Shown one piece after another: positions 18,502 through 29,340 of a stretch of DNA of 64,000 nt; the first letter of the stretch is position 1; each line of letters opens with the position of its first letter. The notes below the pieces were generated by a model. That model saw nothing but the letters and a program-made list of their open reading frames with translations. It had not been told where the DNA came from and ran no database searches. The stretch lies in assembly GCF_026914185.1 (NCBI RefSeq), contig NC_070558.1, positions 4,402,001 to 4,466,000 of the forward strand. The letters are read 5' to 3'. The position numbers and the translations under genes were made by a program. The DNA is from Puccinia triticina. Taxonomy: Eukaryota; Basidiomycota; Pucciniomycetes; Pucciniales; Pucciniaceae.

Positions 18502-21500
18502 TATGGTAGAATAGCTATGGTACAAAAACTAAAGCATCCACAAGGTGCAGGTTGACCTGGTGCAGCTGAGTTTTGTCCTTGGTGGGGTGGACAGCTAACT
18601 TACACAAGACCCTCTTTGGAGGGCCTCAAGCATGCCAAAAATCAAGTGTCCCACTCACTTTAACATTGCTCTTTTTGCTTGTTTTCCATGGGCGATACAT
18701 CCACAGGCTGCTTATGTGATGTAAAGTCACCATTTAGAGTACAGGGAGTGTTGCCATCAAACCTGAAGTCTTATTATGACAGTAAAAAATGGCAAGAAGG
18801 TCCAAAAATAGTTCTACATATCCTAGAAGATGCAGGAGAAGGAAGGGGTCACTTGGCTCACCGGAACATTCATGCTATTCCTCACAACTGAGGAGGTACA
18901 AGCAATAGAATGGAAAACAGCAAAAAAAAAACAAAAAAGAGTGATGTCCCCCCTCCACAAAGAGAAGTTCTTAGTTAAGTTAGGGTAGACAGCTGGATTT
19001 TAGCAGCATTTCTACTTAAAATATTGGGATTTACTTTGCCCACGGAGGGTAACTCAAGCTTAAACCAGCCTCTCTGGAGGAGAGCCCCGCAGGGTCTCTG
19101 TCTTCCAGAGAGGCTTACCCCCAAGCCACCAATTTTGGCATGAGAGCTGACAAGCCTGGGTCCCAACCAACCCCCATTTTTCTTTTGATCAACTATCTCA
19201 CACCCATTTCTTGCCCAATAGGGACATGAGTGGTGCTGCCTTGTAGGCTAGCTTCTTGCGCAGACAGCCATACAGTAATCAGATTTTTATCCCCCCAGCT
19301 GGCCGCTGGACATCCTTGCAAAATCACTGCTGAGCTCACTCCAACAAATCAAGGTTTTTTCCAACTTCTGTACATCAAGCATAACAATATAAATGATATA
19401 CATTGATCATGAATTGAGAATTGAAATTGTTCAAACATTTGAGTTTTCATTTAATTACAAGCAGAAAATACTGCTTCCATGCACTTACTATAGATGCAGA
19501 AGTGTACAATCATTGCCAGAATCTTGGAAGCATGATTTTAAAAGCTTTTTAACTTCAAGACCATTCAAGATAAAAATATGAGGCCTATGTAGGTTTGAAG
19601 GCCAGATGCAGGACTTCAATTTGGCACCTGGGCGGCCCTTTTGGCCCACGGGATGCTATGGTGGTGTGGTGTCAAAGTTTGACAGCAGCCAAATGGGTTG
19701 AGGCAGTCCTCAGCACTCACACCAAATTTCCCGGCTTACTCCCAAGCGAGCTTAGCTAAGCCTCTCCGAGGAGGAGCAAAGCGCCTCCAAAGGAGAGGAT
19801 TATGTGTAAAGTCGGGGTTGGGGCCTGAGAAGACCGGGTTTTTTGCATTATTTTGTTGTATTTTGGTTTCAAGATCCTGTAGCACCTACAACTGAGCACC
19901 CCAAAAAAGAATCAAAATGAAGGAATTGGAGCCTACCTTCTTGCCTATGAATGTCAAAAGTGACATTGTTGAGGTTTCTAAATGTGTTTCAAGAAAGCCA
20001 TTTTAAGGGCTCTGAGGGGTGTGAAAGTGTTTTGCCCCAGCAACCAATTTGTAATTCCTGTGACAGACAATTGGCTGCTTGCCAGCTTTACAAATGGTTT
20101 CAAGTACAAATCTCAAACTTGATTTTATGATGTATATTCTTTGTATCTTTTGAACCAAAATAAACTGTGAAAAATGCAACATGTGAGGCAAAACTACAAA
20201 TGGTTGACATATAAATAAATTTTCAACTATATGGCCTGGCCCTCAACAACTGAACTTCTGTGTGTCTAAGAGTCCAATACCCTCCACCACGTTTGGATTT
20301 TCTATTTGAATGCCTGGTTGGTCTATCAAGATATTGCTTCAGATCAGTGTGGTTTTGCATGGAAAGTGGGTCAAAAAAACTGAGATATATGTTCAGATTT
20401 GTGCAGGACAATATGCCTTTGGATTGGGTGAAAAAAATGTGGTTGGCAACAAGTGGTGAAGTGCAGTGCAAGTTATAGGTGGTTTGCCAGGGGTTTTTCC
20501 AGAGGGGAGAAGCAGGGGTGGGCTTTATTTGTACTTTTGCGTATTTGGGAGGTGGGTCCCACAATACATATATGGGCTGTGAACAAAAATAAATAAAAAT
20601 TTGCCAGACCAAATTGGTTGCCACTTTAGATTTGGAATCTACACACTCTGTAGACTCAAAGAATGTACTCTGTTAGAGTGCTGTACCCCTGACCCTGTTG
20701 AGATTTTCCCTCTGTAGCCCAACCAAGTTTTGCGGGCAGCTCTGTACAGTAGAATGTCACCCGCAACTGTACACACTGGGCTCTGTTGAAACTTGCGCAC
20801 CCAATCATGCTCAACCTGCATGTGCACACTTTTCTTTCCTCACTTGCGCATGATCTGTGATCAACCAGTCTCAGAAACCCTAACCTAATTGGTCAAAGTA
20901 TTGCCAACTCATTCCCCAACTCTCTCCCAGATCTTTTCTGTGACAAACCACGTCAATCTTCCACCTGCTTGCGGCTGACTTGTCTTATTTCTCTTGCTCA
21001 CGACTCAACCAGCTCCACTCTGAAAACTTCTCCACTTCAAGATCAACTCAATGCCTGACACTCTTCTCAAGACTTGCTCCTCCTTTGGCAAAGCTTTAAA
21101 TTGGACAGCCTATTTAGCTTCCAACTTGGTGAGAAATTCTCCACAAGCATTTCCCTTTGTTTTTCATCTCTCTTATCCTCTTCCTTGTTGCTAATTTTCA
21201 TCTCATTACTGTTTAGTCTTGTGTTAACCTAATATTTAGGGTTTGTTATTTCTTTTATTTTCCTGACCTTGACCAATCACTGACCATTTTAAACTCTCAG
21301 CTACTCAAAAACTCTCCATCTTTCAACCATCTTAGTTGTCCATCTTCTTCCTTGCTGTCCTCTACTTTGGGCATTGTTTTCTTTTGCATAACTGTTTCTT
21401 ATTTTGTTTTCTTTCAGTTCTTGTCTTTGTTTAGCAATAATAAAAAAACAGTCAGGTTCAATAGGCTCATCCATCTATCCAATCACAAAGTTTAGATGGC

Positions 21501-21680
21501 CACTTTCTATCTGTTTGACAGTACCTGGCACCTGCAGGCAGGTACCTGATGGTACTAGGATTTTTGGTGCCATGGTGTGTGGCACACCAAAAGCACCCTC
21601 CCCCCCCCCCCCCCTGGTGCGGGCACAAAGGGACCCAAACATCTCAATAACAGTGTTTGGATTGCACCTGCATGAACTTT
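18502..21680. other. Gene-poor region, no supported gene
   Basis: I find only short overlapping ORFs without recognisable domains. A motif around gacagctggattttagcagca at 18990 recurs at 25990, so a dispersed repeat is present. Inverted motifs occur near 19075-19110 (cctctctggagg...ccagagagg) and 19755-19790 (cctctccgagg...cctccaaaggag). A C-run of about 15 lies at 21601-21615. Confidence 0.5.
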
Positions 21681-22043
21681 GGCCCTGTTTGGACACATCA
21701 TAAGGGTAGGTGTTTATATATTGCACAAATCATTAAATGAAAAACAAAATATTAAAAATGTGGTACCTAAATGGTTTTTCAGGCAAGTTGAACAATTGAT
21801 CTCCTCAATATTTCAATCAGATTAAGAAAATTTGGAAAATTTGGTGCCATAATAGCAATATTACACTCTTGTTCAACGTAAAGTGTAATTATGCTTTTAT
21901 GGTGCTGATGATGGTCAAATTATTTCAATCTAATAAAAATATTGAGGGGATGCCTGAAAAAGAAATTAGGTACCACATTTCTAGTAGTTTGTTTTTTGTT
22001 CAATGATTTGTGCACCTACAGTTATGATGCATCCAAACAGGCC
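21681..22043. mobile_element. Harbinger-like MITE with long inverted repeats
   Basis: Left end GGCCCTGTTTGGACACATCA, right end read inward GGCCTGTTTGGATGCATCA. Inner arms are also complementary (ggtacctaaatggtttttcaggca against tgcctgaaaaagaaattaggtacc), leaving a small loop. The terminus is typical of PIF/Harbinger MITEs. The flanking triplets TTT and TTG are not identical, so the duplication has decayed or been misplaced. Confidence 0.7.
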
Positions 22044-22274
22044 TTGTACTTTTTGAAAGAAAACCCAACTTTGTTTGAATTGAAGATGATGGTTTAAGTT
22101 AAGCTTCACAACTCCTTAATTATGGTTATTAATTACTAACACCCAGACAAAAAAAGAACACATCACACAATTCTGAATCTGAAAATGTGAAGACTTTCTC
22201 ACTCTGGAGGAATTAAAAGAGTTTTACACTATGGTTCAAAAAATAATTAATTAATGCATGACTTAGTGGCTCAA

Positions 22275-22409
22275 TAGGACGGTTTGCGTAGGGATTTTTT
22301 AACCCTGCTGATGTTATAAATCAGCAAGCCTTCCCAGCCAAATTGGCTGGGACCGTGGGATAAACTTTATTTCAGTCTTGCTGATTTTGGCCCTACATGA
22401 ACCATCCTA
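22275..22409. mobile_element. Small TIR element overlapping the stop codon of gene B
   Basis: TAGGACGGTTTGCGTAGGG at the left and its approximate inverse ccctacatgaaccatccta at the right enclose about 135 bases that contain the inverted motif ctgatgttataaatcag. No clean duplication was found. The right terminus overlaps the last codons of gene B. Confidence 0.55.
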
Positions 22410-23969
22410 ATAGCTCAACAAAATTTGTAAAGTTATGAATAGCCAATTGGTAAAGACCATGCCAAGCACAAAACCAACTATGATAATACTCCTTATCTGG
22501 AAAGTCTGTGGTGTGAACAAAATGAGAGAGTATAAGAACCATAGGAGTGTCTAAATGGGTTTTCAGTGTGGCAGCCATCTTCAAGAGCTGGGATCTACTT
22601 GTATCCACGTGTTCTTCATAGCCTGAACTTAGTTGAGAGTGGAATTTGTGGAGTTCATCCTTGACAATTACGATTGATCCGGCTAGAGATTCGATTTGCA
22701 CCGAACTCATCTTGGTAGAATATGGGAGAGCTTTTAAATTGATCCCGCGTCTAGAAATCTTGAGGAAAAAAATCTTGCACAGCTTCTTGATTGGTATTGA
22801 TAACTTGGCTAGCTTGAGGGCTGGTTCGCGGGAGACACTCCTTATACGCCGTAGGCCATTTATGCCTGGTATGGAAATGGGCATTTCCCATATTGTATCC
22901 ATGGAGCGTAACTTTGCAGGCCAAAGATTTTGGGCAACATCGAGCTCAGATCCCCTTAGTATCATGATGGCCGAACCGATTGAACGCAACGCACATGGTA
23001 TATATTCGTCGAGAGAATCTCTACTAACTCCACATGAAGATCTCCTAGACAATTTCTTGGATGATAGCTGCATTTCATGAATGAGTCGATATGCCCAACG
23101 AGAAATTAGACACAATGTGCCCAAAAAACCCCCACCATAAGACTGGAATGCCCTTTTCAGGTGGCAGAGCCTGTAGGATTTTAAACTTCCAAGATGTTGA
23201 TCATCGGCTCGATGTGGTGTACATAGCGATTCTGGATAGACACTGGTGATGATATGTTGAATTTGATCGGTGATGCGCTCGAGCTCTGATTGGATCTCGG
23301 AGATCAGTTGGAGTTTTGAGCCAGGTTCGTCCGTTATTTCTGAAGGGTTAAGTGCCAGTGAGAGAACGTTGATTTGGTGATGTAGGAGAGGTAGAAGGCT
23401 CGATTGTAGCCGATCTAACAGAAATTGCTTGGAATTGACATGATCATCAACAGAGACAGTCGAGATATTCGCATTTATCGATTGTTGAGGACGGTAATCA
23501 ATAATGGCGTTTCGAGAGTATTTGCTGATCAATTGTTTAAATCCCTGGACCACGCGATCTGCAGTGAAATAAAGAATTTTCAAGGCGTTAGTTGAAGTGT
23601 TACCAATGCAAAGCTTGATAATTTATGGGGAGAATAGGTCATACCTCCTTGGTGCCAATGCTGCTGATGTCTCAGATCGTCGGAATCGGATAGCTTACTG
23701 CTGGAGTCGGATGATTTACTGCTGGAGTCGGACGATTCACTGCTGGACGATTCACTGCTGGACGATTCACTGCTAGACGATTCACTGCTGGACGATTCGC
23801 TGCTAGATTCGGACGATTCGCTGCTAGATTCGGACGATTCGCTGCTAGATTCGGACGATTCACTGCTCGAGTTGGACGAGTCAATGCTCGAATTAGATGA
23901 TTGACTACTGGGGTCGACCATTGGTTCACTGCTTGAATCGTGTGATTCGCTGCTTGATAAGTTGGCCAT
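22393..23969 (-). CDS. Family gene B: GSELDVA-type protein with N-terminal Ser/Glu tract
   Basis: Exon 1 is 23969-23646 extended by one base to 23645, the intron (GTATG...CAG) is 23644-23559, and exon 2 is 23558-22393, giving 496 residues. Exon 1 starts MANLSSSES and encodes about 100 residues dominated by Ser, Glu and Asp, from a 15-36 bp minisatellite (gacgattcgctgctaga). Exon 2 carries the family core: QLISEIQSELERI, DDQHLGSLKSYRL, GSELDVAQNLW, a basic LKISRRG segment, and MVLILSHFVHTTDFPD with Y-W-W near the end. The C-terminal acidic tail of genes A and C is absent; the last residues (LGWFM) and the stop are read from a TIR-like repeat. Function unknown. It is divergent from gene C, 167 bp apart. 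Confidence 0.83.
23665..23915 (-). repeat. Ser/Glu-coding minisatellite in exon 1 of gene B
   Basis: Imperfect units around gattcgctgctagattcgga and gattcactgctggac repeat about twelve times. On the minus strand they read as runs of TCC/AGC serine and GAA/GAT acidic codons. Confidence 0.85.
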
Positions 23970-24136
23970 CTTCTTTGGTGTTTCCTGTCCTCGTGTCAAG
24001 GTGGGACCGCGAGGGACTCCTGAGCCCGAGGGGCCGAGGCCCGTGCCGGACCCAGCCGGGCCTGTTAACTTCTTTAACCTCACCAGTTGTGTACATAGGC
24101 TCGGCTGAAACCGGGCAGAAACACTCCAACACGGGC
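23970..24136. promoter_or_regulatory. Shared intergenic region of divergent genes B and C
   Basis: Only 167 bp separate the proposed start codons of B (minus) and C (plus). The region is GC-rich near B and has a gttaacttctttaac inverted motif at about 24064-24078. I see no clear TATA box. Promoter function is inferred from position. Confidence 0.5.
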
Positions 24137-25575
24137 ATGATCAATCAATGCGAAAGAAGGCTGAGCGAGATGTCCTTCCTCCCAGTCAACCGTTTTCCAA
24201 TGTTTGGGACCATAAACAGGGATCCGGAACATGAGCGGGTTTGGAAACAAGGAGGTAAGTGGGATGATTCTTAATTCCAGCCTTCGTTCTTTAACAGCAC
24301 CTCGACTAACTAACCTGTTGGATCGAACTGTAAATAGACTCCGTTATCCAAAACTTTCGAAGGATGGTTAGCAAGTACGATGAGGCCGCCGATCGGCGCC
24401 TTGAGTACCAGCCCCGTCAAGTAGATCCAGTGAAGTTCACAATTGACGAGCTGACCCGGAACGAAGAAATCTTGGACCACCTGCAGTCGACCCTCCTGCC
24501 TAGCTTACAGTTTCAAACCATCAAGCTATTCAAATTACTAAACCCATTGGGCTTGCAGCAAGAACTAGAGTCAAAAATCCAGCTTATCTCTCAAACCCAA
24601 TTGAACGTCGAAAAATATATAGATAGGTTGAAAAGTTGGATCGTTCAAGTCTGCCCAGGACGCTTGGATCGATCGTACCCATCCAATGACCATCACTACA
24701 AACGATTAAAATCATTCCGGCTTTCTAGTTTGAAGAAGTATATCTTTGAGGCCTCTCAAGACATGAGTCGAAGCTGTCGGGTAGCCTCTGAGATCCTCAA
24801 CCGCGCGAAAGACTCGACAGAACCACCTAGTCAGCAGACGAAAAAAACGTATCATCAGGGAGTATTGTTAGCCCATAAGGCAATTAGATCGTTCCAGGCG
24901 ACTATTGAATGCATCAAAGGATCTGAATTAGATGTCGCTGAGAAGAGTTGGCAATCACGTTTGATGAGTATCGACAACAGCTTACGGAACATCGTATGCT
25001 TAGTCACCCCTGTAACAAACTCTAGTCCAAACGATACTCATCGTCGCTGTAGAAAAAACTTCACCAACGAATCAGTCATCGACCTCGCTAAATCGGCAAT
25101 AACATTGATCAAGGTCCATAAACTATTCTTTGTCAAGTTCTTCTCCAGACGCGGGGCGATTAGGAGAAGTATCCCATGCTTCACAGAGTTGTGTTCGGAT
25201 CAAATCGGATCTATAGTTCGATCGTTCGAAGACGTTGCTGAGGAGATCCATGGACTCGTTGAACGCTTTAAAGAGGCTGATAAGATTGGCGACCATATCA
25301 CTAACGACAGTCTGCGCCTAACAGCTGCCCGTCTCAAAGCTCGTTTCGATGCTCCTATGGTTCTCCTACTCCTTTATCTCATTCCTCTGATCCCCGATAT
25401 CGCCACTCAAAATGATTACAGAGATTGGTTGCTTACTTGGAACACTCAGCGTAACTTAGCCTCCGAGAACTACATCAACATTTCCAGGTCACTAGTTGAC
25501 CGCGAGTCCGACGGTCAGGAGTCCGACGACGACGACTACGAATACCACTCTTCCGACTCCTACGAGACATATTAA
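24137..25575 (+). CDS. Family gene C: GSELDVA-type protein with acidic tail
   Basis: Exons 24137-24254 and 24338-25575 join in phase 1 to give 451 residues; the 83-bp intron has in-frame stops, so here splicing is required. Exon 1 (MINQCERRLSEMSFLP... to WKQG) resembles exon 1 of gene A. Exon 2 carries LGLQQELESKIQLIS, HHYKRLKSFRL, CIKGSELDVAEKSW, FFVKFFSRRGAIRRS and LLLLYLIPLIPD, then an acidic DDDDYEYHSSDSYE tail. It is the closest relative of gene A; a 119-bp block near the 3' end is identical between them. No signal peptide, transmembrane helix or known domain was recognised. Confidence 0.86.
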
Positions 25576-27138
25576 TTAAACCCAGAAAAAACACCCTTCC
25601 CCACCAAAATGTTACAATTTTTTTACATTCCCTCATTACTTTGAATTAGCAAAATTATTTTTCCTGTCCTTTTTTTTGATGTACTCGTTCAGCTCCAGAC
25701 TATTTAAAACAGGCGTGATTGGATAGGTTCGATATTCCTACAGACTCCCTTGTTATACATTTAGCGTGATGACGGGTATCGAAATTGTCAGCAAAATCTA
25801 AATGTTAGTTTAAATGAAATATCCTTCAAGTTTTACCCTGAAAGTTGCAATCCAATGATACAAAGAAATTAGCTATTAAAGCCAAAATATCTGGCAGTGG
25901 CACCGCAGAAGAGCTGTGACACAAGCACACATTGATTTGTGTACACTGACATAGTCCAGCAGAGTTGTATGTAACCTTTGTGTGTTGGACAGCTGGATTT
26001 CAGCAGCATATCTACTATAGGGGGTTTCAAAGTTGAGGCCAGGGCAGTGATACTTCAACACACCTATGCTGCCATATGCTGTGCTACATCACTTTTAGTG
26101 GCATTTATAGGCTTTTTCCTGCTAAAAATATGTACTGGGGCCAAAGCAGTTTAAAATTGCTGGCACCCTTGTGCCTTGGGATTTAACATCAGGGGATTTG
26201 ATCTGAAAGAGACAAAATAAAATTGAATATGTATGCAAATCTTGATATTTGGGCCCATCAAATTTATGATGGATCATTTAATTGGGTACTGATGCAACCA
26301 GATGAAATCCTGGGCATTGGATTGTAGAGGATCTCAAAGTAGACTTGGGTACCTGTTAGCATCTGGTTATCCCCCCCTGTGTTTTTGGCCAAAGTGGGTA
26401 CCAAGTACTGCATATGGCACCACATAGCATGTTTTTAGCCTTAGAGCCAGCGCAGCTGGCCTAACATCTAAATTCCCTTATATCTTTTTCACCTTAATGC
26501 TTAACATTGATTGAACTTCAGATTATGTTTCCCTGTTTCCTCATGCAATTTTAACCTCATTTATAACTTACCACTTTTCAATAACTCTACTCCTTCATAG
26601 AGTTCTTGCAACACTGGGTCAGCTACGCTATCATTAGAAACAGCACAGCCTAGTGTAGCTTAATTCAGCTAAACCTAACAAGGCTCCCTGTTATCTGTTA
26701 GCGGATTGAATCTAGCACTAACCACTGGAAAACAGAAACTAAGCCCACTACGCTGTGTTATGCCACTTTTTAGCAGGTTTTTCCGCTGAAATTGGCATAA
26801 CTTAGCGCTGCTAACGCTATGGCTGCAGCAGCTAAAGCTAAAAGGCGCTACACTATTGAATGGGGGCCATTTAGTGCATTTTAGCGTAGCGGCCCACCAT
26901 TGGTTCTTGAGTTGTGGTGTGCATGTGCAGCAGTGATGTGTAAGTGCTACCAGGCGTGCCAACCACATGTACATGTGTAATTACATAAGCAAACTGTGAA
27001 AATTTAAGTCAGGATCCCCTTGAATCAGGAAGATACACAGACTTCAGACAATCAGAACCACACCCCCAGATAACCCAGGATCACCCCTCAGAGGATACCA
27101 CACTCCCAGTATACCTACCGTCACAGGTGCTTAGCATA
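25576..27138. other. Intergenic, with AGCGTAGCG-type repeat at about 26617-26893
   Basis: No supported gene. From gggtcagctacgctatc at 26617 to tagcgtagcggccca near 26893 lies an inverted-repeat sequence rich in gcgctac, gctacgct and ttagc. Related sequences occur at 39838-40068 and 45887-46174 with the same (t)gggcc/gggtcagctacgct ends, so it is a dispersed MITE-like family. Confidence 0.55.
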
Positions 27139-27340
27139 TGTTATGAGCCGTAGCGCGGGCTCCGCAGCGCAGACTCACATGTACATAGACTACACGTACA
27201 TGTCATGGACCATACTCAAGGTTTGAGAGGCTGGAGATCCAAGCCTCTTCCTCATCCTGCAATCTACCATCTTGGATCCAGAACCCCCAGAACCCCAGAA
27301 CCCAGACCCCATCTTCCTCTCCACAGAACAGACCTTAACA
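27139..27340 (+). repeat. 5' LTR of the Gypsy element
   Basis: Starts TGTTATGAGCCGTAGCG and ends GACCTTAACA. It contains an inverted acatgtacat motif. It matches the right LTR except at about three internal bases and the first bases. Confidence 0.92.
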
Positions 27341-27510
27341 TATTGCAGGATCTACTTAATGGAGACAAAGACCAAGAACTCAACAGACCAACAAGAACCA
27401 GATCGCTCCGACTCCAAAACCTTGAACATCCCGACTCTGAAACCTTGAATATCCCGCAATCCACTCCTAGAAACCTTGAATATCCCGCTCCAACATCACA
27501 CTGCAATACA

Positions 27511-28497
27511 ATGGATACCTCCAAAGCCGCTAAACTCCGACAACAACTGGCGGACATTACTAAGAAGGCCAACAACAAGGAGGAAAAACGCCGCCAGGCC
27601 AAGGCCAAGTTGGAGGACGCACTCCGCACTCCAAATCCACCCCCTCCCCCAACCGCAACCAAGACACCCAAGATCACTCAACCCAACAAGTTCAATGGAG
27701 AACGCGGAGCGGTGGCGGAGACGTTTGCCCGCCAGGTTGGCATCTATATGACTGTGAACAAGCACTTGTTCCCAACCGACACAACACGAATCCTTTTTGT
27801 GTCCTCGTACATGACCGGACCCGCGGGCGTGTGGGCAGCCCCGTTCCTTGACCAGGCAGCAGTGGAACCACCCACCCTGACCTACGCGGAGTTCACAACG
27901 GCCTTCTGGGGCATGTTTTTTGACCCGGAAAAGAAGGCAAAGGTGGAACGAGCCTTCCAAGCGCTGAAGCAGACCGGTTCTGTGGCGGACTACACCCACA
28001 CCTTTGTCCAGCACGCCTCCACAGCGGGATGGGAAATCCCCACCCTCCTCAGCCAGTACCGCCAAGGTCTGAAGCGGGACATCCAGATGGCGCTCATTGT
28101 TTCCCGCACCGCATTCACAACCATTAATGAGGTTGCTACCTTGGCCCTGGAGCTTGACACAGCGATGAGCGGAGCGGAGGCCGGAACAGCACCGGCTAAA
28201 CAGAAGATGGACCCCGACGCCATGGACCTATTGGCGTTAAACGGATGACTATCCGACTCCGAGAAGGCCCGGATGATGCGGGAAGGACTCTGTTTCCGAT
28301 GCGGAGCGCAGGGCCACATCTCCCGCAACTGTCCAACCAAGAAGGGAAAAGGCCGCGGAAACGCCAGGATTGCGGCAATGGAGGATCAGATCCGACAATT
28401 AGTGGAAGGGATGGCGGCGATAGGCGGAGGCGGACCAGCGGATAAAGGCGGAAAAGGCCGGGCCGACTCGTCAAAAAATGGAGGCGCTCAGGAATGA
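27511..28497 (+). pseudogene. Gypsy Gag with CCHC knuckle, one in-frame stop
   Basis: The ATG at 27511 is the first after the LTR and starts MDTSKAAKLRQQL, a coiled-coil-like N-terminus. It is followed by a capsid-type domain (NKFNGERG... FWGMFFDPEKKAKVERAFQALKQ) and a zinc knuckle CFRCGAQGHISRNC (CX2CX4HX4C). A single TGA at 28246-28248 splits the frame between capsid and knuckle; the most economical source is CGA. Gag ends at 28495-28497, overlapping the pol ATG as ATGA, so pol was probably made by reinitiation or a -1 shift. About 328 residues when counted across the stop. Confidence 0.85.
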
Positions 28498-28977
28498 AGG
28501 TTGTGCCTTTCCTGAGCGCGGCGGAGTTGTCTTGTAGTATTGGTGCTAGTCAAACTTTAACCAGAAATGAAATTGACCCCAGATGTTTCATCTCTCGCAC
28601 CATCACAACTCCCAGAGCCACACCCCAGAACCCCTTACCCCCTGCCTCCTTTTTGATTGATTCCGGAGCGACCCATGATGTGTTGAGCGAGTCCTATGCC
28701 GCCGCGGCGGGATTACTCCGCAACGCCACCGCCTCAAGGCGGACAGTGTCGGGATTCGATGGATCCACATCCCAAGCGGCATATGAAATCGACCTGACCC
28801 TGAATGAAGAACCCCGCCCTTCAAAATTCATCATCACCCAACTGAAAGACACGTACAACGGCATCCTTGGGATGCCATGGATCCGCAAACACGGACACCA
28901 AATTGACTGGACCACCCGCACACTCCGCTCCGACCACTCCGACATTGCAGCTGCCTCCGCAGCTTCGTCCACTCCGA

Positions 28978-29340
28978 AAACATCCTCAACAGAGGGCCAA
29001 GGGCCCACGATGGGGAAAGCTAGGATTTGTGACAAGGGGGTGTGTGTTTTACCGCCCCCGCAATGTGATTTCGATAGACTACCCTCTTCCATACTCCCTG
29101 AAACGGCTGGCAAGCTTTTTGTCCCCGTAGATAGTACTCCGCACCCCGACTGGAATCCCGCCCCCCCGCAGCTGGAATGGAACCCCGCCAACCCCGCCGA
29201 CAATTTTGCTGCTGCTTTGGCGGTATTGTCCACTCCACAAACATCCTCAACAGAGGGCCAAGGGCCCATGATGGGGAAAGCTAGGATTTGTGACAAGGGG
29301 GTGTGTATTTTACCGCCCCCGCAATGTGAGTCCGATAAAG
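28978..29340 (+). repeat. Direct duplication within Gypsy pol linker
   Basis: About 100 bases from aaacatcctcaacagagggc through accgcccccgcaatgtga occur at about 28978 and again at about 29238, 260 bases apart and in the same frame. Each encodes SSTEGQGP..GKARICDKGVC and then LPPPQC, with three cysteines. Confidence 0.88.

Noticed and set aside
20223..20624. Minus-strand ORF of 133 codons
   Set aside because: No domain, no splice-site support, and no similarity to other genes in the window.
22646..23080. Plus-strand ORF of 144 codons
   Set aside because: Lies opposite the conserved core of gene B.
23672..23929. Alternative frame of 85 codons through the Ser/Glu minisatellite
   Set aside because: The frame that splices in phase to exon 2 of gene B is the Ser/Glu one.
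27496..28065. Minus-strand ORF of 189 codons opposite Gypsy gag
   Set aside because: Shadow of the gag reading frame.
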